A DNA stretch of 10,897 bases, taken from contig DHPU01000019.1 of assembly GCA_002407935.1 (NCBI GenBank), positions 1-10,897 on the forward strand, in the 5' to 3' direction. The notes under the pieces are model-generated. The model did no database searches, had not been told where the DNA came from, and saw only the letters and a program-made list of their open reading frames with translations. This document shows, piece by piece, positions 1-7,273 of this stretch. The DNA is from Peptococcaceae bacterium UBA5356. GTDB lineage: Bacteria; Bacillota; Peptococcia; DRI-13; DTU073. Position 1 is the stretch's first letter, and the number at the start of each line of letters is the position of its first letter. Position numbers and translations under genes: made by a program.

Positions 1-717
1 ATTCAAAAAAAGTCTCATTTAAAAGGTGTTATTTTTGAAAATAGAATAATATTTACAAAAGGGATGCTTGCATCATTCTATGAAATTGACGAAAGAACTA
101 TTGAAAGGTATATATCATCATTTTCTGAAGAATTAAAGCTAAATGGTTATGAGATTTTAAGAGGAAAAAGATTAAAAGAATTTATCTCTGCTTACATTAA
201 TCAATTTGGTGGCGACATTAATGTCGGTACCAAAATTACTGTGCTTGGTATTTTCGATTTTAAGGCGTTTTTAAATATTGGAATGTTGTTAGCTGAAAGT
301 GAAAAGGCAAGAATTTTACGTCAAATGATGCTAGATATCGTTATTGACCTAATAAATAAAAAAACTGGTGGATCGACTAAGTATATTAATCAAAGGGATA
401 AAGATTTTATTTCCGCTTATCTACAGGAGGAAAATTACCGGAGACAATTTACAGATGCTTTGAAAAATTATGTAGAGGACGACCGTTTTAAATATGCTCA
501 TTTCACTGACCTAATTTATGTCAGTATATTCAAAGAAAAAGCTAAGGAATATAAAAAAATTCTTGATTTGAAAGCTAGTGATAAAGTACGTGATACTTTC
601 TACAGCGAAATTCTAGATATTATTGCAGCGTATGAATGTGGATTAGCTGATGCTATAAAGGAAGAGTATGTTAAACAAGGAGAATGTCAGTTATCATGTA
701 GCAGCTGGAAAGATTAA
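1..717 (+). CDS. DNA-binding (Rha/RhuM-like HTH) protein of hsd loci, 5'-partial and C-terminally shortened
   Basis: The frame is open from base 1, so the first in-frame ATG (64) is probably internal and the true start lies upstream. The first part of the visible protein looks like a helix-turn-helix (FYEIDERTIERYISSFSEEL, then a Lys/Arg-rich strand). It is followed by a conserved block including GIFDFKAFLNIGML, SEKARILRQ, TGGSTKYINQRDKDFISAY and ENYRRQFTDAL. From memory, this block belongs to proteins annotated only as 'DNA-binding protein' that are often placed between hsdM/hsdS and hsdR in type I restriction loci. Relatives I recall continue for roughly 100 further residues after the position where this one ends in GECQLSCSSWKD and two stops. 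The C-terminus therefore looks lost by frameshift or deletion near base 680. Its role is not established; regulation of the restriction locus is a guess. The family call is fairly firm, the truncation less so. Confidence 0.7.
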   Translation: MQKKSHLKGVIFENRIIFTKGMLASFYEIDERTIERYISSFSEELKLNGYEILRGKRLKEFISAYINQFGGDINVGTKITVLGIFDFKAFLNIGMLLAESEKARILRQMMLDIVIDLINKKTGGSTKYINQRDKDFISAYLQEENYRRQFTDALKNYVEDDRFKYAHFTDLIYVSIFKEKAKEYKKILDLKASDKVRDTFYSEILDIIAAYECGLADAIKEEYVKQGECQLSCSSWKD

Positions 718-814
718 TAAAGATCTTCTACATCGAATCATGGCCGCAATTATGGATGGTACATATGCTACGGATGAAGAATTGAAACTAGATATTTATA
801 GTGCTATAAGATAG
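668..814 (+). CDS. Possible 48-codon ORF coupled to hsdR
   Basis: An ATG at 668, in a different frame from the preceding gene and overlapping its last 50 bases, opens a 48-residue frame. It begins MLNKENVSYHVAAGKINKDL and ends DEELKLDIYSAIR. Its TAG stop (812-814) lies inside the AGGAGG Shine-Dalgarno of hsdR, an arrangement typical of translational coupling. Upstream of its own ATG there is only AAGGAAGAG, set very close. I do not recognise the sequence. It is either a genuine small protein of the locus, or the tail of a gene left after the deletion that shortened its neighbour. The continuous, amphipathic, Lys/Glu-bearing composition makes it look coding rather than random. Confidence 0.4.
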   Translation: MLNKENVSYHVAAGKINKDLLHRIMAAIMDGTYATDEELKLDIYSAIR

Positions 815-818
815 GAGG
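813..818 (+). promoter_or_regulatory. Shine-Dalgarno of hsdR
   Basis: A perfect AGGAGG sits 7 bases before the ATG at 826 and overlaps the TAG stop of the preceding 48-codon frame. This fixes the hsdR start and suggests that hsdR is translated as part of a longer transcript from upstream rather than from its own promoter. Confidence 0.85.
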
Positions 819-825
819 CGCACAT

Positions 826-3800
826 ATGAGCTGGGAATATTCCGAAAACATATTGGTGCAAAACAGTGCAGGGAACCTACTTCAAGATGGATTGGAGTGG
901 GAGGTTCAGTTTGCTTATAATAAGGAAGTCCTTGGCGAGAATGGCACCTTCGGGCGTAAAAGTTATAAGGAGATTGTTCTAACCCGTTTTCTACGGAAGG
1001 CCCTTTTTGCTAATAACGACTGGCTAACAGAAGAATACTGTGATTCTGCAATTAAGACTCTCCTTGCTTATACATCCTCCAGTACCCTAATGCAGATTAA
1101 TCGTGAAAAATATAGAATGCTCCGAGATGGCATACCTATAAAAGTGAAAAAACTTAACGGTGAGCAGGAGGATAGACTGGTTCGGATATTTAATTTCTCT
1201 GAGCCTGAAAAGAACCATTTTCTTGCTGTGAAAGAGATGAAAATTCATGGTGATTTATATCGCCGTAGAACCGATATAGTTGGCTTCGTGAATGGTATTC
1301 CTTTGCTTTTTATCGAGCTGAAAAAGCAAAATGTGGATGTACAGGATGCATATACCTGTAATTACGCTGACTATCTGGATACCATTCCCCAGCTGTTTCA
1401 TTTTAATGCCTTTGTGATGTTGTCCAATGGTTTGGAGTCCAAGGTAGGTACCCTGGGTAGTAAATATGAATTTTTTAATGATTGGAAGCGTCTGCATGAG
1501 GATGATACCGGTTCTGTGGAATTGGCAACGATGCTGAAAGGTATCTGTGATAAGAAAAACTTCATGGATTTATTTGAAAGTTTTATCCTCTTTGATATTT
1601 CCGGTGGTAAAACAGCAAAAATTATGGCAAGAAACCATCAGTATCTTGGCGTCAACGAAGCGGTGGAATCTTACAAGAATCGAAAGTTGAATGATGGTAA
1701 ACTGGGTGTTTTCTGGCATACCCAAGGCAGTGGTAAAAGCTACTCTATGGCATTTCTTGCACAGAAGATCCGCCGAAAATTTGCTGGCTCCCCAACCTTT
1801 GTTATTCTGACAGACCGGGAAGAGCTGAATAAGCAAATCAGTGATACCTTTGAAGCCTGTGGCTTACTTGGTACTACGAAAGCCAAACAGTTTATCGCCA
1901 CTAGCGGAGAGGATTTGATTCAGAAGTTAAAAGGGAATCCAAGCTTTATTTTTACTTTGATCCATAAGTTTAATAAACCAGATGAACCACCAATTATTTC
2001 TGACCATGACATCATTGTTTTATCGGATGAAGCCCACCGTACCCAAAATGGTATATTTGCAGATAATATGTGTACGTTACTCCCTACCGCCTCTCGCATA
2101 GGATTTACAGGTACACCGTTGTTCGCTTATGATAATATTACTGAAAGAACATTCGGTGGCTATGTATCCATTTATGATTTTAAGCGTGCTGTAGATGATG
2201 GAGCGACAGTACCTCTTTATTATGAGAATAGAGCAGATTTGCTTGACATTGATAATCCTGAGATCAATGATGAACTACTCGATGCGATAGAACAGGCTGA
2301 TCTGGATGTCAATCAGCAAGCCAAGCTAGAGCAGGAATTAGGTAAGGACATTCATGTCCTTACCAGCGAAAAGCGTTTAGATACCATTGCAAAGGATTTT
2401 GTAGAGCATTACTCTGAGCTATGGACAACGGGTAAGGCTATGTTTGTTTGCATCAACAAAGTAACTGCAGTTCGGATGTATAATCTAGCTCAGAAGTATT
2501 GGGGGTTAAAAACAAAAGAAGTTGAATCTTCTCTGTCCGGAGCCACACAGCAGGAATACATGGAAATCAGCCGTAAGCTAGAATGGTTGAAGAATACTGA
2601 AATGGCGGTTATCATCAGCCAGGAACAAAATGAAATCGCAACTTTTGAAAAATGGGGATTGGATATTAGGCCTCATCGCAGCAAAATGGAAAAGCGAGAA
2701 ATGGACAAGGAATTTAAAGATCCTGATAACCCGTTTCGAATTGTATTTGTTTGCGCCATGTGGCTGACCGGTTTTGATGTAAAGTGCCTTTCTACAATCT
2801 ACTTGGATAAGCCATTAAAGGCGCATACCTTGATGCAAACCATCGCACGAGCGAATCGTGTTTATGAGGGAAAAAGCAATGGTTTGATTGTTGATTATGT
2901 GGGTGTTGTCAAAGCGTTGAGGAAAGCTTTAGCTGATTATACAAAAACCAAAGGTGGAACCAGTAGCTCTGATCCTGCTCCTGATAAAGCAGAGTTGATC
3001 GCTCGTATCATTGCTTTAACAAATGACATCATCGAGTACATGAAACAGCATGGTTTTAATTTGTCAGCTCTTGTTCAGGCAGTTGACTTTGACAAGTTGT
3101 CCTTGGTTCAAGAGGGAGCCAATGCCATGTGCGTTTCAGAGGAAGTAAAGAAACGCTTTGAAGTTATGGCTAGGGAATTATTCAAATTGTTTAAGTATGT
3201 TGAAAAGCAGGAACTCACAGAGCAGAGCCGGGCTTATAAAAATGCAATCAGTGCAGTTTATGACCAGATGCAGGAGAAACGGAAACATTCTGATAATACG
3301 GATTTGATGATCCAACTTCACAATATCGTCAGCGATTATATCAAAGTTGTTAAACCTCCTAACTTCCCAAATGAAGAAGGTTGTGGATATATGGTTGAAA
3401 GCCGCCGCTTTGACATCAGCCATATTGATTTTGAACGCCTGCAGCAGGAATTTGCACGTGTTAAGAACAAGAATCTTCTTATGAAAGATTTGCAGGAACT
3501 TATCAATGACAGGTTGGACAATATGATGAGGCGTAATCCGTCACGTATTAACTATTATGAACGATATCAGAAAATTATTGAGGAATACAATGCCGAACAG
3601 GACAAAACTGCTATTGAGAAAACTTTTATTGACTTAACCAACTTCGTAAATGATTTGGATGATGAGGAAAAGAGATATGTGCGAGAGGGCTTTGACAATG
3701 ACGAAGAATTAGCTATGTACGATTTACTTTTAAAGGACTCTCTTACTCCCGTAGAGATTAAAAAGATCAAAAAGCTCGCCAAGGTATTGCTGCAACGTAT

Positions 3801-3981
3801 TAGGGATAAAATCAGTGAGTTGGATCATTGGACAGAAAAGGAAGAGACGCAGGCTGCAGTTGATATACTTATTAGGGATACCCTATGGAGCGAACTGCCT
3901 GAAAGCTATGATGATAGACTATTAAATGAATACCGCCGTAAGATTTATGAGTTTGTATATATTACTTATTCTGCGGCATAA
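826..3981 (+). CDS. hsdR: Type I restriction enzyme, R (endonuclease/translocase) subunit
   Basis: This is the 1051-residue motor and nuclease subunit. With HsdM and HsdS it would bind unmethylated target sites, translocate DNA using ATP and cut at a distance, in the cytoplasm. The N-terminal PD-(D/E)xK nuclease shows D150 in RRRTDIVGF and E164-x-K166 in LLFIELKKQ. The usual QxxxY position reads N179...Y183. Superfamily 2 helicase motifs follow in order: Walker A TQGSGKS (299-305), DEAH box (401-404), GFTGTP (426-431), WLTGFDVKCLSTIYLDKPLK (646-665), and motif VI QTIARANR (671-678). Residues from about 780 on are charged and helical, as in HsdR tails that dock to the methylase. The length is normal and no frame break is seen, so it appears intact. 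The partner genes hsdM and hsdS are not downstream and must lie upstream if the system works. Confidence 0.96.
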   Translation: MSWEYSENILVQNSAGNLLQDGLEWEVQFAYNKEVLGENGTFGRKSYKEIVLTRFLRKALFANNDWLTEEYCDSAIKTLLAYTSSSTLMQINREKYRMLRDGIPIKVKKLNGEQEDRLVRIFNFSEPEKNHFLAVKEMKIHGDLYRRRTDIVGFVNGIPLLFIELKKQNVDVQDAYTCNYADYLDTIPQLFHFNAFVMLSNGLESKVGTLGSKYEFFNDWKRLHEDDTGSVELATMLKGICDKKNFMDLFESFILFDISGGKTAKIMARNHQYLGVNEAVESYKNRKLNDGKLGVFWHTQGSGKSYSMAFLAQKIRRKFAGSPTFVILTDREELNKQISDTFEACGLLGTTKAKQFIATSGEDLIQKLKGNPSFIFTLIHKFNKPDEPPIISDHDIIVLSDEAHRTQNGIFADNMCTLLPTASRIGFTGTPLFAYDNITERTFGGYVSIYDFKRAVDDGATVPLYYENRADLLDIDNPEINDELLDAIEQADLDVNQQAKLEQELGKDIHVLTSEKRLDTIAKDFVEHYSELWTTGKAMFVCINKVTAVRMYNLAQKYWGLKTKEVESSLSGATQQEYMEISRKLEWLKNTEMAVIISQEQNEIATFEKWGLDIRPHRSKMEKREMDKEFKDPDNPFRIVFVCAMWLTGFDVKCLSTIYLDKPLKAHTLMQTIARANRVYEGKSNGLIVDYVGVVKALRKALADYTKTKGGTSSSDPAPDKAELIARIIALTNDIIEYMKQHGFNLSALVQAVDFDKLSLVQEGANAMCVSEEVKKRFEVMARELFKLFKYVEKQELTEQSRAYKNAISAVYDQMQEKRKHSDNTDLMIQLHNIVSDYIKVVKPPNFPNEEGCGYMVESRRFDISHIDFERLQQEFARVKNKNLLMKDLQELINDRLDNMMRRNPSRINYYERYQKIIEEYNAEQDKTAIEKTFIDLTNFVNDLDDEEKRYVREGFDNDEELAMYDLLLKDSLTPVEIKKIKKLAKVLLQRIRDKISELDHWTEKEETQAAVDILIRDTLWSELPESYDDRLLNEYRRKIYEFVYITYSAA

Positions 3982-4186
3982 GATGCAATAAATAATGTGA
4001 GTTATTTTTGTATAAGGGAAAACTGCTAATAAAAATGAAATTTAATTTTATGCAACGCTAGTGATATATACTAATTTAGTAGCTTTGAGTTCATATTTGA
4101 GGTTGTTTCTTTATAATGAAAACTTTGATAGAGTTGCAAAACATATGTGGCTATAATTAACAAAAATTTTTTGGGAGGAGATAGTA
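3982..4186 (+). promoter_or_regulatory. Intergenic region with a candidate promoter and the Shine-Dalgarno of the vWA gene
   Basis: This 205-base AT-rich gap separates hsdR from the vWA gene. The best promoter candidate is TTCATA (4090-4095), 16 bases, then a perfect TATAAT (4112-4117), placing transcription start about 60 bases before the gene. A second TATAAT (4152-4157) has no recognisable -35. A perfect 13-base palindrome, TACTAATTTAGTA (4069-4081), lies just upstream of the candidate -35 and could be a small operator. A strong Shine-Dalgarno, GGAGGAG (4174-4180), lies 6 bases before the ATG at 4187. I see no clear terminator after hsdR. Confidence 0.45.
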
Positions 4187-6496
4187 ATGAATAAGCGAAA
4201 GAAAATAATAAAAGCAACTATTCTTCTAGCAGTTGCAATAATAGGAGTATTAATAGCCGCTATACTGCTGCATAAATGGGAGGAAGGATTGGAATATACT
4301 GATCCTAAGCTTAATATGGGCGGTTGTTTCTTTGATGAGGATTTGGATGAGGATTCAGATCCGGATGAAGATGGTCTGACAAATGCTGAGGAAGCACAAT
4401 ACGGGACCAATATATACAATTTTGATACAGATGGTGACGGACTAACAGATTTTTATGAGGTTAGAGAATCCAAAACAGATCCCCTAAATCCCGATTCTGA
4501 TAATGACGGGTTGGATGATCGCGCAGAATTGCTTGCGGGGCTTGATCCCAACAACAAGAGGACTGATGGAATAATGTCAGATAAAAAAAGGATCTTTGAA
4601 GTAGTCAGAAGCGACTCAAGAGTTAAATTAACAGTTTCCAGCAATGCAAATGTGTACAATGTTTATGCCGGCATCTTTAATACTACAGGCCTTGCTAATA
4701 CGCCAGGCTTGGTAAGCGATGTATATGAGTTTTATTTAGAAACACCGTTTAAAAATGCGGAGGTAGTATTCAATTATACCGACAGAGAACTGAAATCACT
4801 TGGTATTAATGAGAAGAACTTGTCCATATTCGAGTTTACCAATAAGGGCGAATTCAAAGCAGTTGACAGCGTTGTCGATACGAAAAATAAAACAGTAACA
4901 GCAAAATTGCGGCACTTTTCAAAATACACCCTTGGTGACGGGACTGTGATTAATGCCGATATGGGAATTCAAGTAATGCTGTTAATTGATAACAGCGGAA
5001 GTATGTATCCTAAAGAGTTGTGTGCTACTTCTGATGAAAATGATGTAGATTTTAAGCGGATAGACATGGCCAAGGCACTGATCGATTATGCCGGTGACAG
5101 CATTCAGTTTAGTGCAGCTAAATTTACTGCTACCTATACACTTTTGTCAGAGATTGGAACAGACAACGATACAATAAAAAAGCAACTTGATGAGATCCGG
5201 ACAACAGAAGAGACTTTCGATGGAACTTATATTGCGAATTCGATTGGTTCCGCATTATCTCAGTTTAAGGAGAAAGATTACCAGAATAAAAAATACATTA
5301 TTCTTCTGACTGATGGAGAAACAACCGAAGGCGGTCTGTGGGACTTTACAGTATATAATGAAGATGATGCTATCAAGGATTGCCTTAACAAGCATGTGAC
5401 CGTTATTGCGATAGGGCTGGGAAATAGTGTGAATGTCGATTATTTGCAGAAGATTGCGGACAGGACCGGCGGAATGTATCTTCACGCATCCAATTCGGAT
5501 GCTTTAGAGTGCATATATAAAGTCATATATAGTCAGCTTAATTATGCATTTGTTGATTTTGATGATGATGGTGATAACGATGCCGTTGCTGTGGCGGATT
5601 GCGGTTTTGAGCCAAATCGTAACGGTTTTTCTTTTACAAATTACGGTACATTCTATAATGGTAAATCAACGGGAGGTCAATGCTTTGGATTAGCTTCATT
5701 TGCACAGCGCTTTTACCGCAATAATGTCCCGACTACAGGGGAATCCTATAATGCTAAACTGGGCGGATTATTAAATCGTGTTAATGTAACGCCTGCCCCC
5801 TACGATCTGACCGATACAGGTGTATTAGATGTTTCTAATCTGCACGATTACACAAATAGATGGCTGATTGGCCTTAATAAATGCGAAGATACACCACCTA
5901 AGGAGAGGTATTACTATGATAATGGAACATTGAAGTTCACCGATGATTTCCGACAATTAATTAATGATGTCGGGTGCAAGCATCTAATAACGAAAACGGT
6001 TCCCAGTAGGGGAAAATGGAGGCTAGAAACCTATAAATCTGTTGAACGCATTGTCTTTGACCTTGATACATATCTTGCTTCCGGAGAGGACGATCCGGAT
6101 ATGGATTTTATAGTTTCTATATATTGGTATTACTGCCGTCAGGCCGCGAATATTTCGGATTCGGAGCTGGAAAGCAGAAAACTTTACAATGGTACTGATG
6201 CGAACTTCATGATGGCATATGTAGCAAAGGGAATACCGCTTTTATTACTTGATAGAACAGTTGGGCATGCAATGAACATCACCAGAATCCTGCGTGATAT
6301 TGATAATCCAAGTAAGTATTATGTCGAAGTTTATGATAATAATTATAAGGATTTACGTAGCTATTATTCGCTGGAGATTGTTGACATTAATTTATGGGAG
6401 AAAACGTCCATTTCAAACTGGGATGAAAACTACTTATGTAAACTATACGATACAAATGGAAATAGTATAAAAGCGGAAGTTTCAATCATTCATTAA
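4187..6496 (+). CDS. Membrane-anchored vWA protein with TSP3-like Ca-binding repeats and a papain-like C-terminal region
   Basis: This 769-residue protein is probably extracellular and tethered by an N-terminal signal anchor (Lys/Arg-rich 1-9, hydrophobic 10-28, no obvious cleavage site). Residues about 56-121 hold three Asp-rich thrombospondin type 3/dockerin-like loops (DPDEDGLTN, DTDGDGLTD, DSDNDGLDD) that should bind calcium. A beta-rich segment ending HFSKYTLGD (243-251) precedes a vWA domain (about 260-450). Its MIDAS looks complete: D268-x-S270-x-S272, T347 and D376 in LLTDGE. Another Asp-rich loop, DFDDDGDND, lies at 457-465. The rest contains GGQCFGLASF (C499), GHAMNITRI (H694) and VYDNN (D717, N718), in the order and spacing of a papain/transglutaminase-like Cys-His-Asp/Asn site. 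The TSP3, sandwich and vWA combination is familiar in secreted bacterial proteins; peptidase activity is inferred. There is no LPxTG motif. The vWA call is firm and the protease call tentative. Confidence 0.85.
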   Translation: MNKRKKIIKATILLAVAIIGVLIAAILLHKWEEGLEYTDPKLNMGGCFFDEDLDEDSDPDEDGLTNAEEAQYGTNIYNFDTDGDGLTDFYEVRESKTDPLNPDSDNDGLDDRAELLAGLDPNNKRTDGIMSDKKRIFEVVRSDSRVKLTVSSNANVYNVYAGIFNTTGLANTPGLVSDVYEFYLETPFKNAEVVFNYTDRELKSLGINEKNLSIFEFTNKGEFKAVDSVVDTKNKTVTAKLRHFSKYTLGDGTVINADMGIQVMLLIDNSGSMYPKELCATSDENDVDFKRIDMAKALIDYAGDSIQFSAAKFTATYTLLSEIGTDNDTIKKQLDEIRTTEETFDGTYIANSIGSALSQFKEKDYQNKKYIILLTDGETTEGGLWDFTVYNEDDAIKDCLNKHVTVIAIGLGNSVNVDYLQKIADRTGGMYLHASNSDALECIYKVIYSQLNYAFVDFDDDGDNDAVAVADCGFEPNRNGFSFTNYGTFYNGKSTGGQCFGLASFAQRFYRNNVPTTGESYNAKLGGLLNRVNVTPAPYDLTDTGVLDVSNLHDYTNRWLIGLNKCEDTPPKERYYYDNGTLKFTDDFRQLINDVGCKHLITKTVPSRGKWRLETYKSVERIVFDLDTYLASGEDDPDMDFIVSIYWYYCRQAANISDSELESRKLYNGTDANFMMAYVAKGIPLLLLDRTVGHAMNITRILRDIDNPSKYYVEVYDNNYKDLRSYYSLEIVDINLWEKTSISNWDENYLCKLYDTNGNSIKAEVSIIH

Positions 6497-6527
6497 ATGT
6501 GTGGTTTTTTATGCAGGGTTTTTTAAG

Positions 6528-6638
6528 TTCCGGAACGCTCGATTTTCATTGTACCAAAAACATGCTGCTGACGGTAAGACATATCAGGTTGATTACTACA
6601 ACCTGGATGTCATTATTTCTGTTGGTTACCGGTTGTAA
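6528..6638 (+). pseudogene. Fragment of a RhuM-family gene
   Basis: Read in the third frame, this stretch encodes HAADGKTYQVDYYNLDVII followed by SVGYRL and a stop at 6636-6638. The pattern ADGK.Y...YYNLDVIISVGYR is the hallmark core of RhuM-family proteins, which normally have several hundred residues and continue with VxSxRG and a long C-terminal half. The frame here has no plausible start. It opens right after the stop of the vWA gene and ends just past the hallmark, so both ends of the gene are gone. A different frame across the same bases gives a 97-residue ORF from 6499, which I treat as an artefact in this part. RhuM-like genes commonly accompany restriction loci, so this fits a decayed defence island. 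Confidence 0.65.
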
Positions 6639-6861
6639 AATAGAAAATCATCTTATAAAAAACTATAATGCCGTTCCATATCAACTTTCAGAAAAAAGAT
6701 TAGAGGTGCTAAAAGCAAATGTTATTATGACTAGGTTTAGAGAGGTATTAGTTTTACCTGAGCCTCTTGGAGAAAATCCTACAAAAAAGTAACTCCTTGA
6801 ATATGCACAAAATGATACATCCTTTGAGCAAGCAAGAAGCTATCCGGCTGAAAAATTAGGA
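6639..6861 (+). other. Decayed stretch, unrecognised coding remnant with in-frame stop
   Basis: Between the RhuM fragment and the thioredoxin fragment only the first frame is open for long. It gives NYNAVPYQLSEKRLEVLKAN and later VLVLPEPLGENPTKK, then TAA at 6790-6792. It resumes as LLEYAQNDTSFEQARSYPAE and runs without a further stop into the thioredoxin-like frame. The composition looks protein-coding, but I cannot assign a family. No Shine-Dalgarno or promoter is evident. It is best read as the remains of one or more genes. Confidence 0.4.
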
Positions 6862-7104
6862 TTGATTATGAAAGCATATAAACTGCCTCCTGCTTTAGAT
6901 GACCGGCACGAAGCAATTGTTGAGTTGGAAATGACGAGTGAATATATGAGTATTTCAGATGCTCCCATTACTGATTTTTCACAAATTGTCGCCTATGGTA
7001 TAATGACCACGCCCGCCCTTGTGGTCGATGGGAAAGTGGTTTCTTATGGCAAGGTTCTCAAAACTAATGAGGTCGTTAAGATACTGCAGAAGGTTAGGGG
7101 GTAA
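6862..7104 (+). pseudogene. N-terminally truncated TM0996/MTH895-type thioredoxin-like protein
   Basis: The C-terminal half, ITDFSQIVAYGIMTTPALVV then DGKVVSYGKVLKTNEVVKIL, matches the second half of small redox-active thioredoxin-fold proteins (Thioredoxin_3 type, about 77 residues). It includes the cis-proline TTPAL loop and the DGKVVSxGKV strand. The first half, which should carry the CxxC redox site, is replaced by MIMKAYKLPPALDDRHEAIV, which shows no cysteine and looks like part of another protein. The frame is open from 6793, and the ATG at 6862 has no convincing ribosome binding site. The product, if made, could not do thiol chemistry, so I call it a broken gene or a chimera left by a deletion. 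It could alternatively be annotated as an 80-residue hypothetical protein. Confidence 0.6.
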
Positions 7105-7109
7105 AACAT

Positions 7110-7142
7110 ATGGCCAAAGAAAAAAATCCTATAAAAAGTTGA
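7110..7142 (+). pseudogene. Start of a lost downstream gene (10 residues)
   Basis: Five bases after the thioredoxin stop, an ATG preceded by AGGGGG at 8 bases opens MAKEKNPIKS and stops at TGA. The good ribosome binding site with an immediate stop looks like the head of an operon partner whose body has been removed. The fragment is too short to identify. Confidence 0.3.
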
Positions 7143-7165
7143 GACTATCGATTTTTATTGGAACG

Positions 7166-7194
7166 TTGACGCTTTAGGAGTAAGATGTTAAAAT
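7166..7194 (+). promoter_or_regulatory. Sigma-A type promoter of the secreted Fn3 protein gene
   Basis: TTGACG (7166-7171), a 17-base spacer and TAAAAT (7189-7194) match the consensus at five of six positions in each box. A TG one base before the -10 (7186-7187) makes it an extended -10 promoter. Start of transcription would be near 7201, leaving a leader of roughly 70 bases before the GTG at 7274. Confidence 0.75.
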
Positions 7195-7255
7195 AAATAT
7201 TGCGAATTGAATAGAAAATTACAGCTTATTCAGGGCTATCGGTAAAAAAGTGCTT

Positions 7256-7265
7256 AAGGAAGGGG
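7256..7265 (+). promoter_or_regulatory. Shine-Dalgarno deciding the GTG start at 7274
   Basis: AAGGAAGGGG lies 8 bases before the GTG at 7274. The alternative GTG at 7250 lies before this site and has only an A-rich stretch upstream. Starting at 7274 also gives a cleaner signal peptide (MVNRKVPRKIR then a hydrophobic core). Confidence 0.7.
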
Positions 7266-7273
7266 CGTATCTA

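Noticed and set aside
4125..4157. TTGATA ... TATAAT promoter before the vWA gene
   Set aside because: The boxes are good but the spacer is 21 bases, too long for a normal sigma-A promoter; the TTCATA/TATAAT pair upstream is preferred.
4320..4330. Cys47 in MGGC as a lipoprotein lipobox of the vWA protein
   Set aside because: It lies about 19 residues after the end of the hydrophobic segment, which is too far for signal peptidase II processing.
4111..4419. 102-residue minus-strand ORF over the start of the vWA gene
   Set aside because: It is Ser-rich because it is the reverse of Asp/Glu codons in the calcium-binding repeats, and it has no start signal.
6499..6792. 97-residue ORF directly after the vWA gene
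   Set aside because: Its first half is out of frame with the clear RhuM core (YYNLDVIISVGYR) carried by the same bases, and there is no ribosome binding site. The ORF is an accident across decayed sequence.
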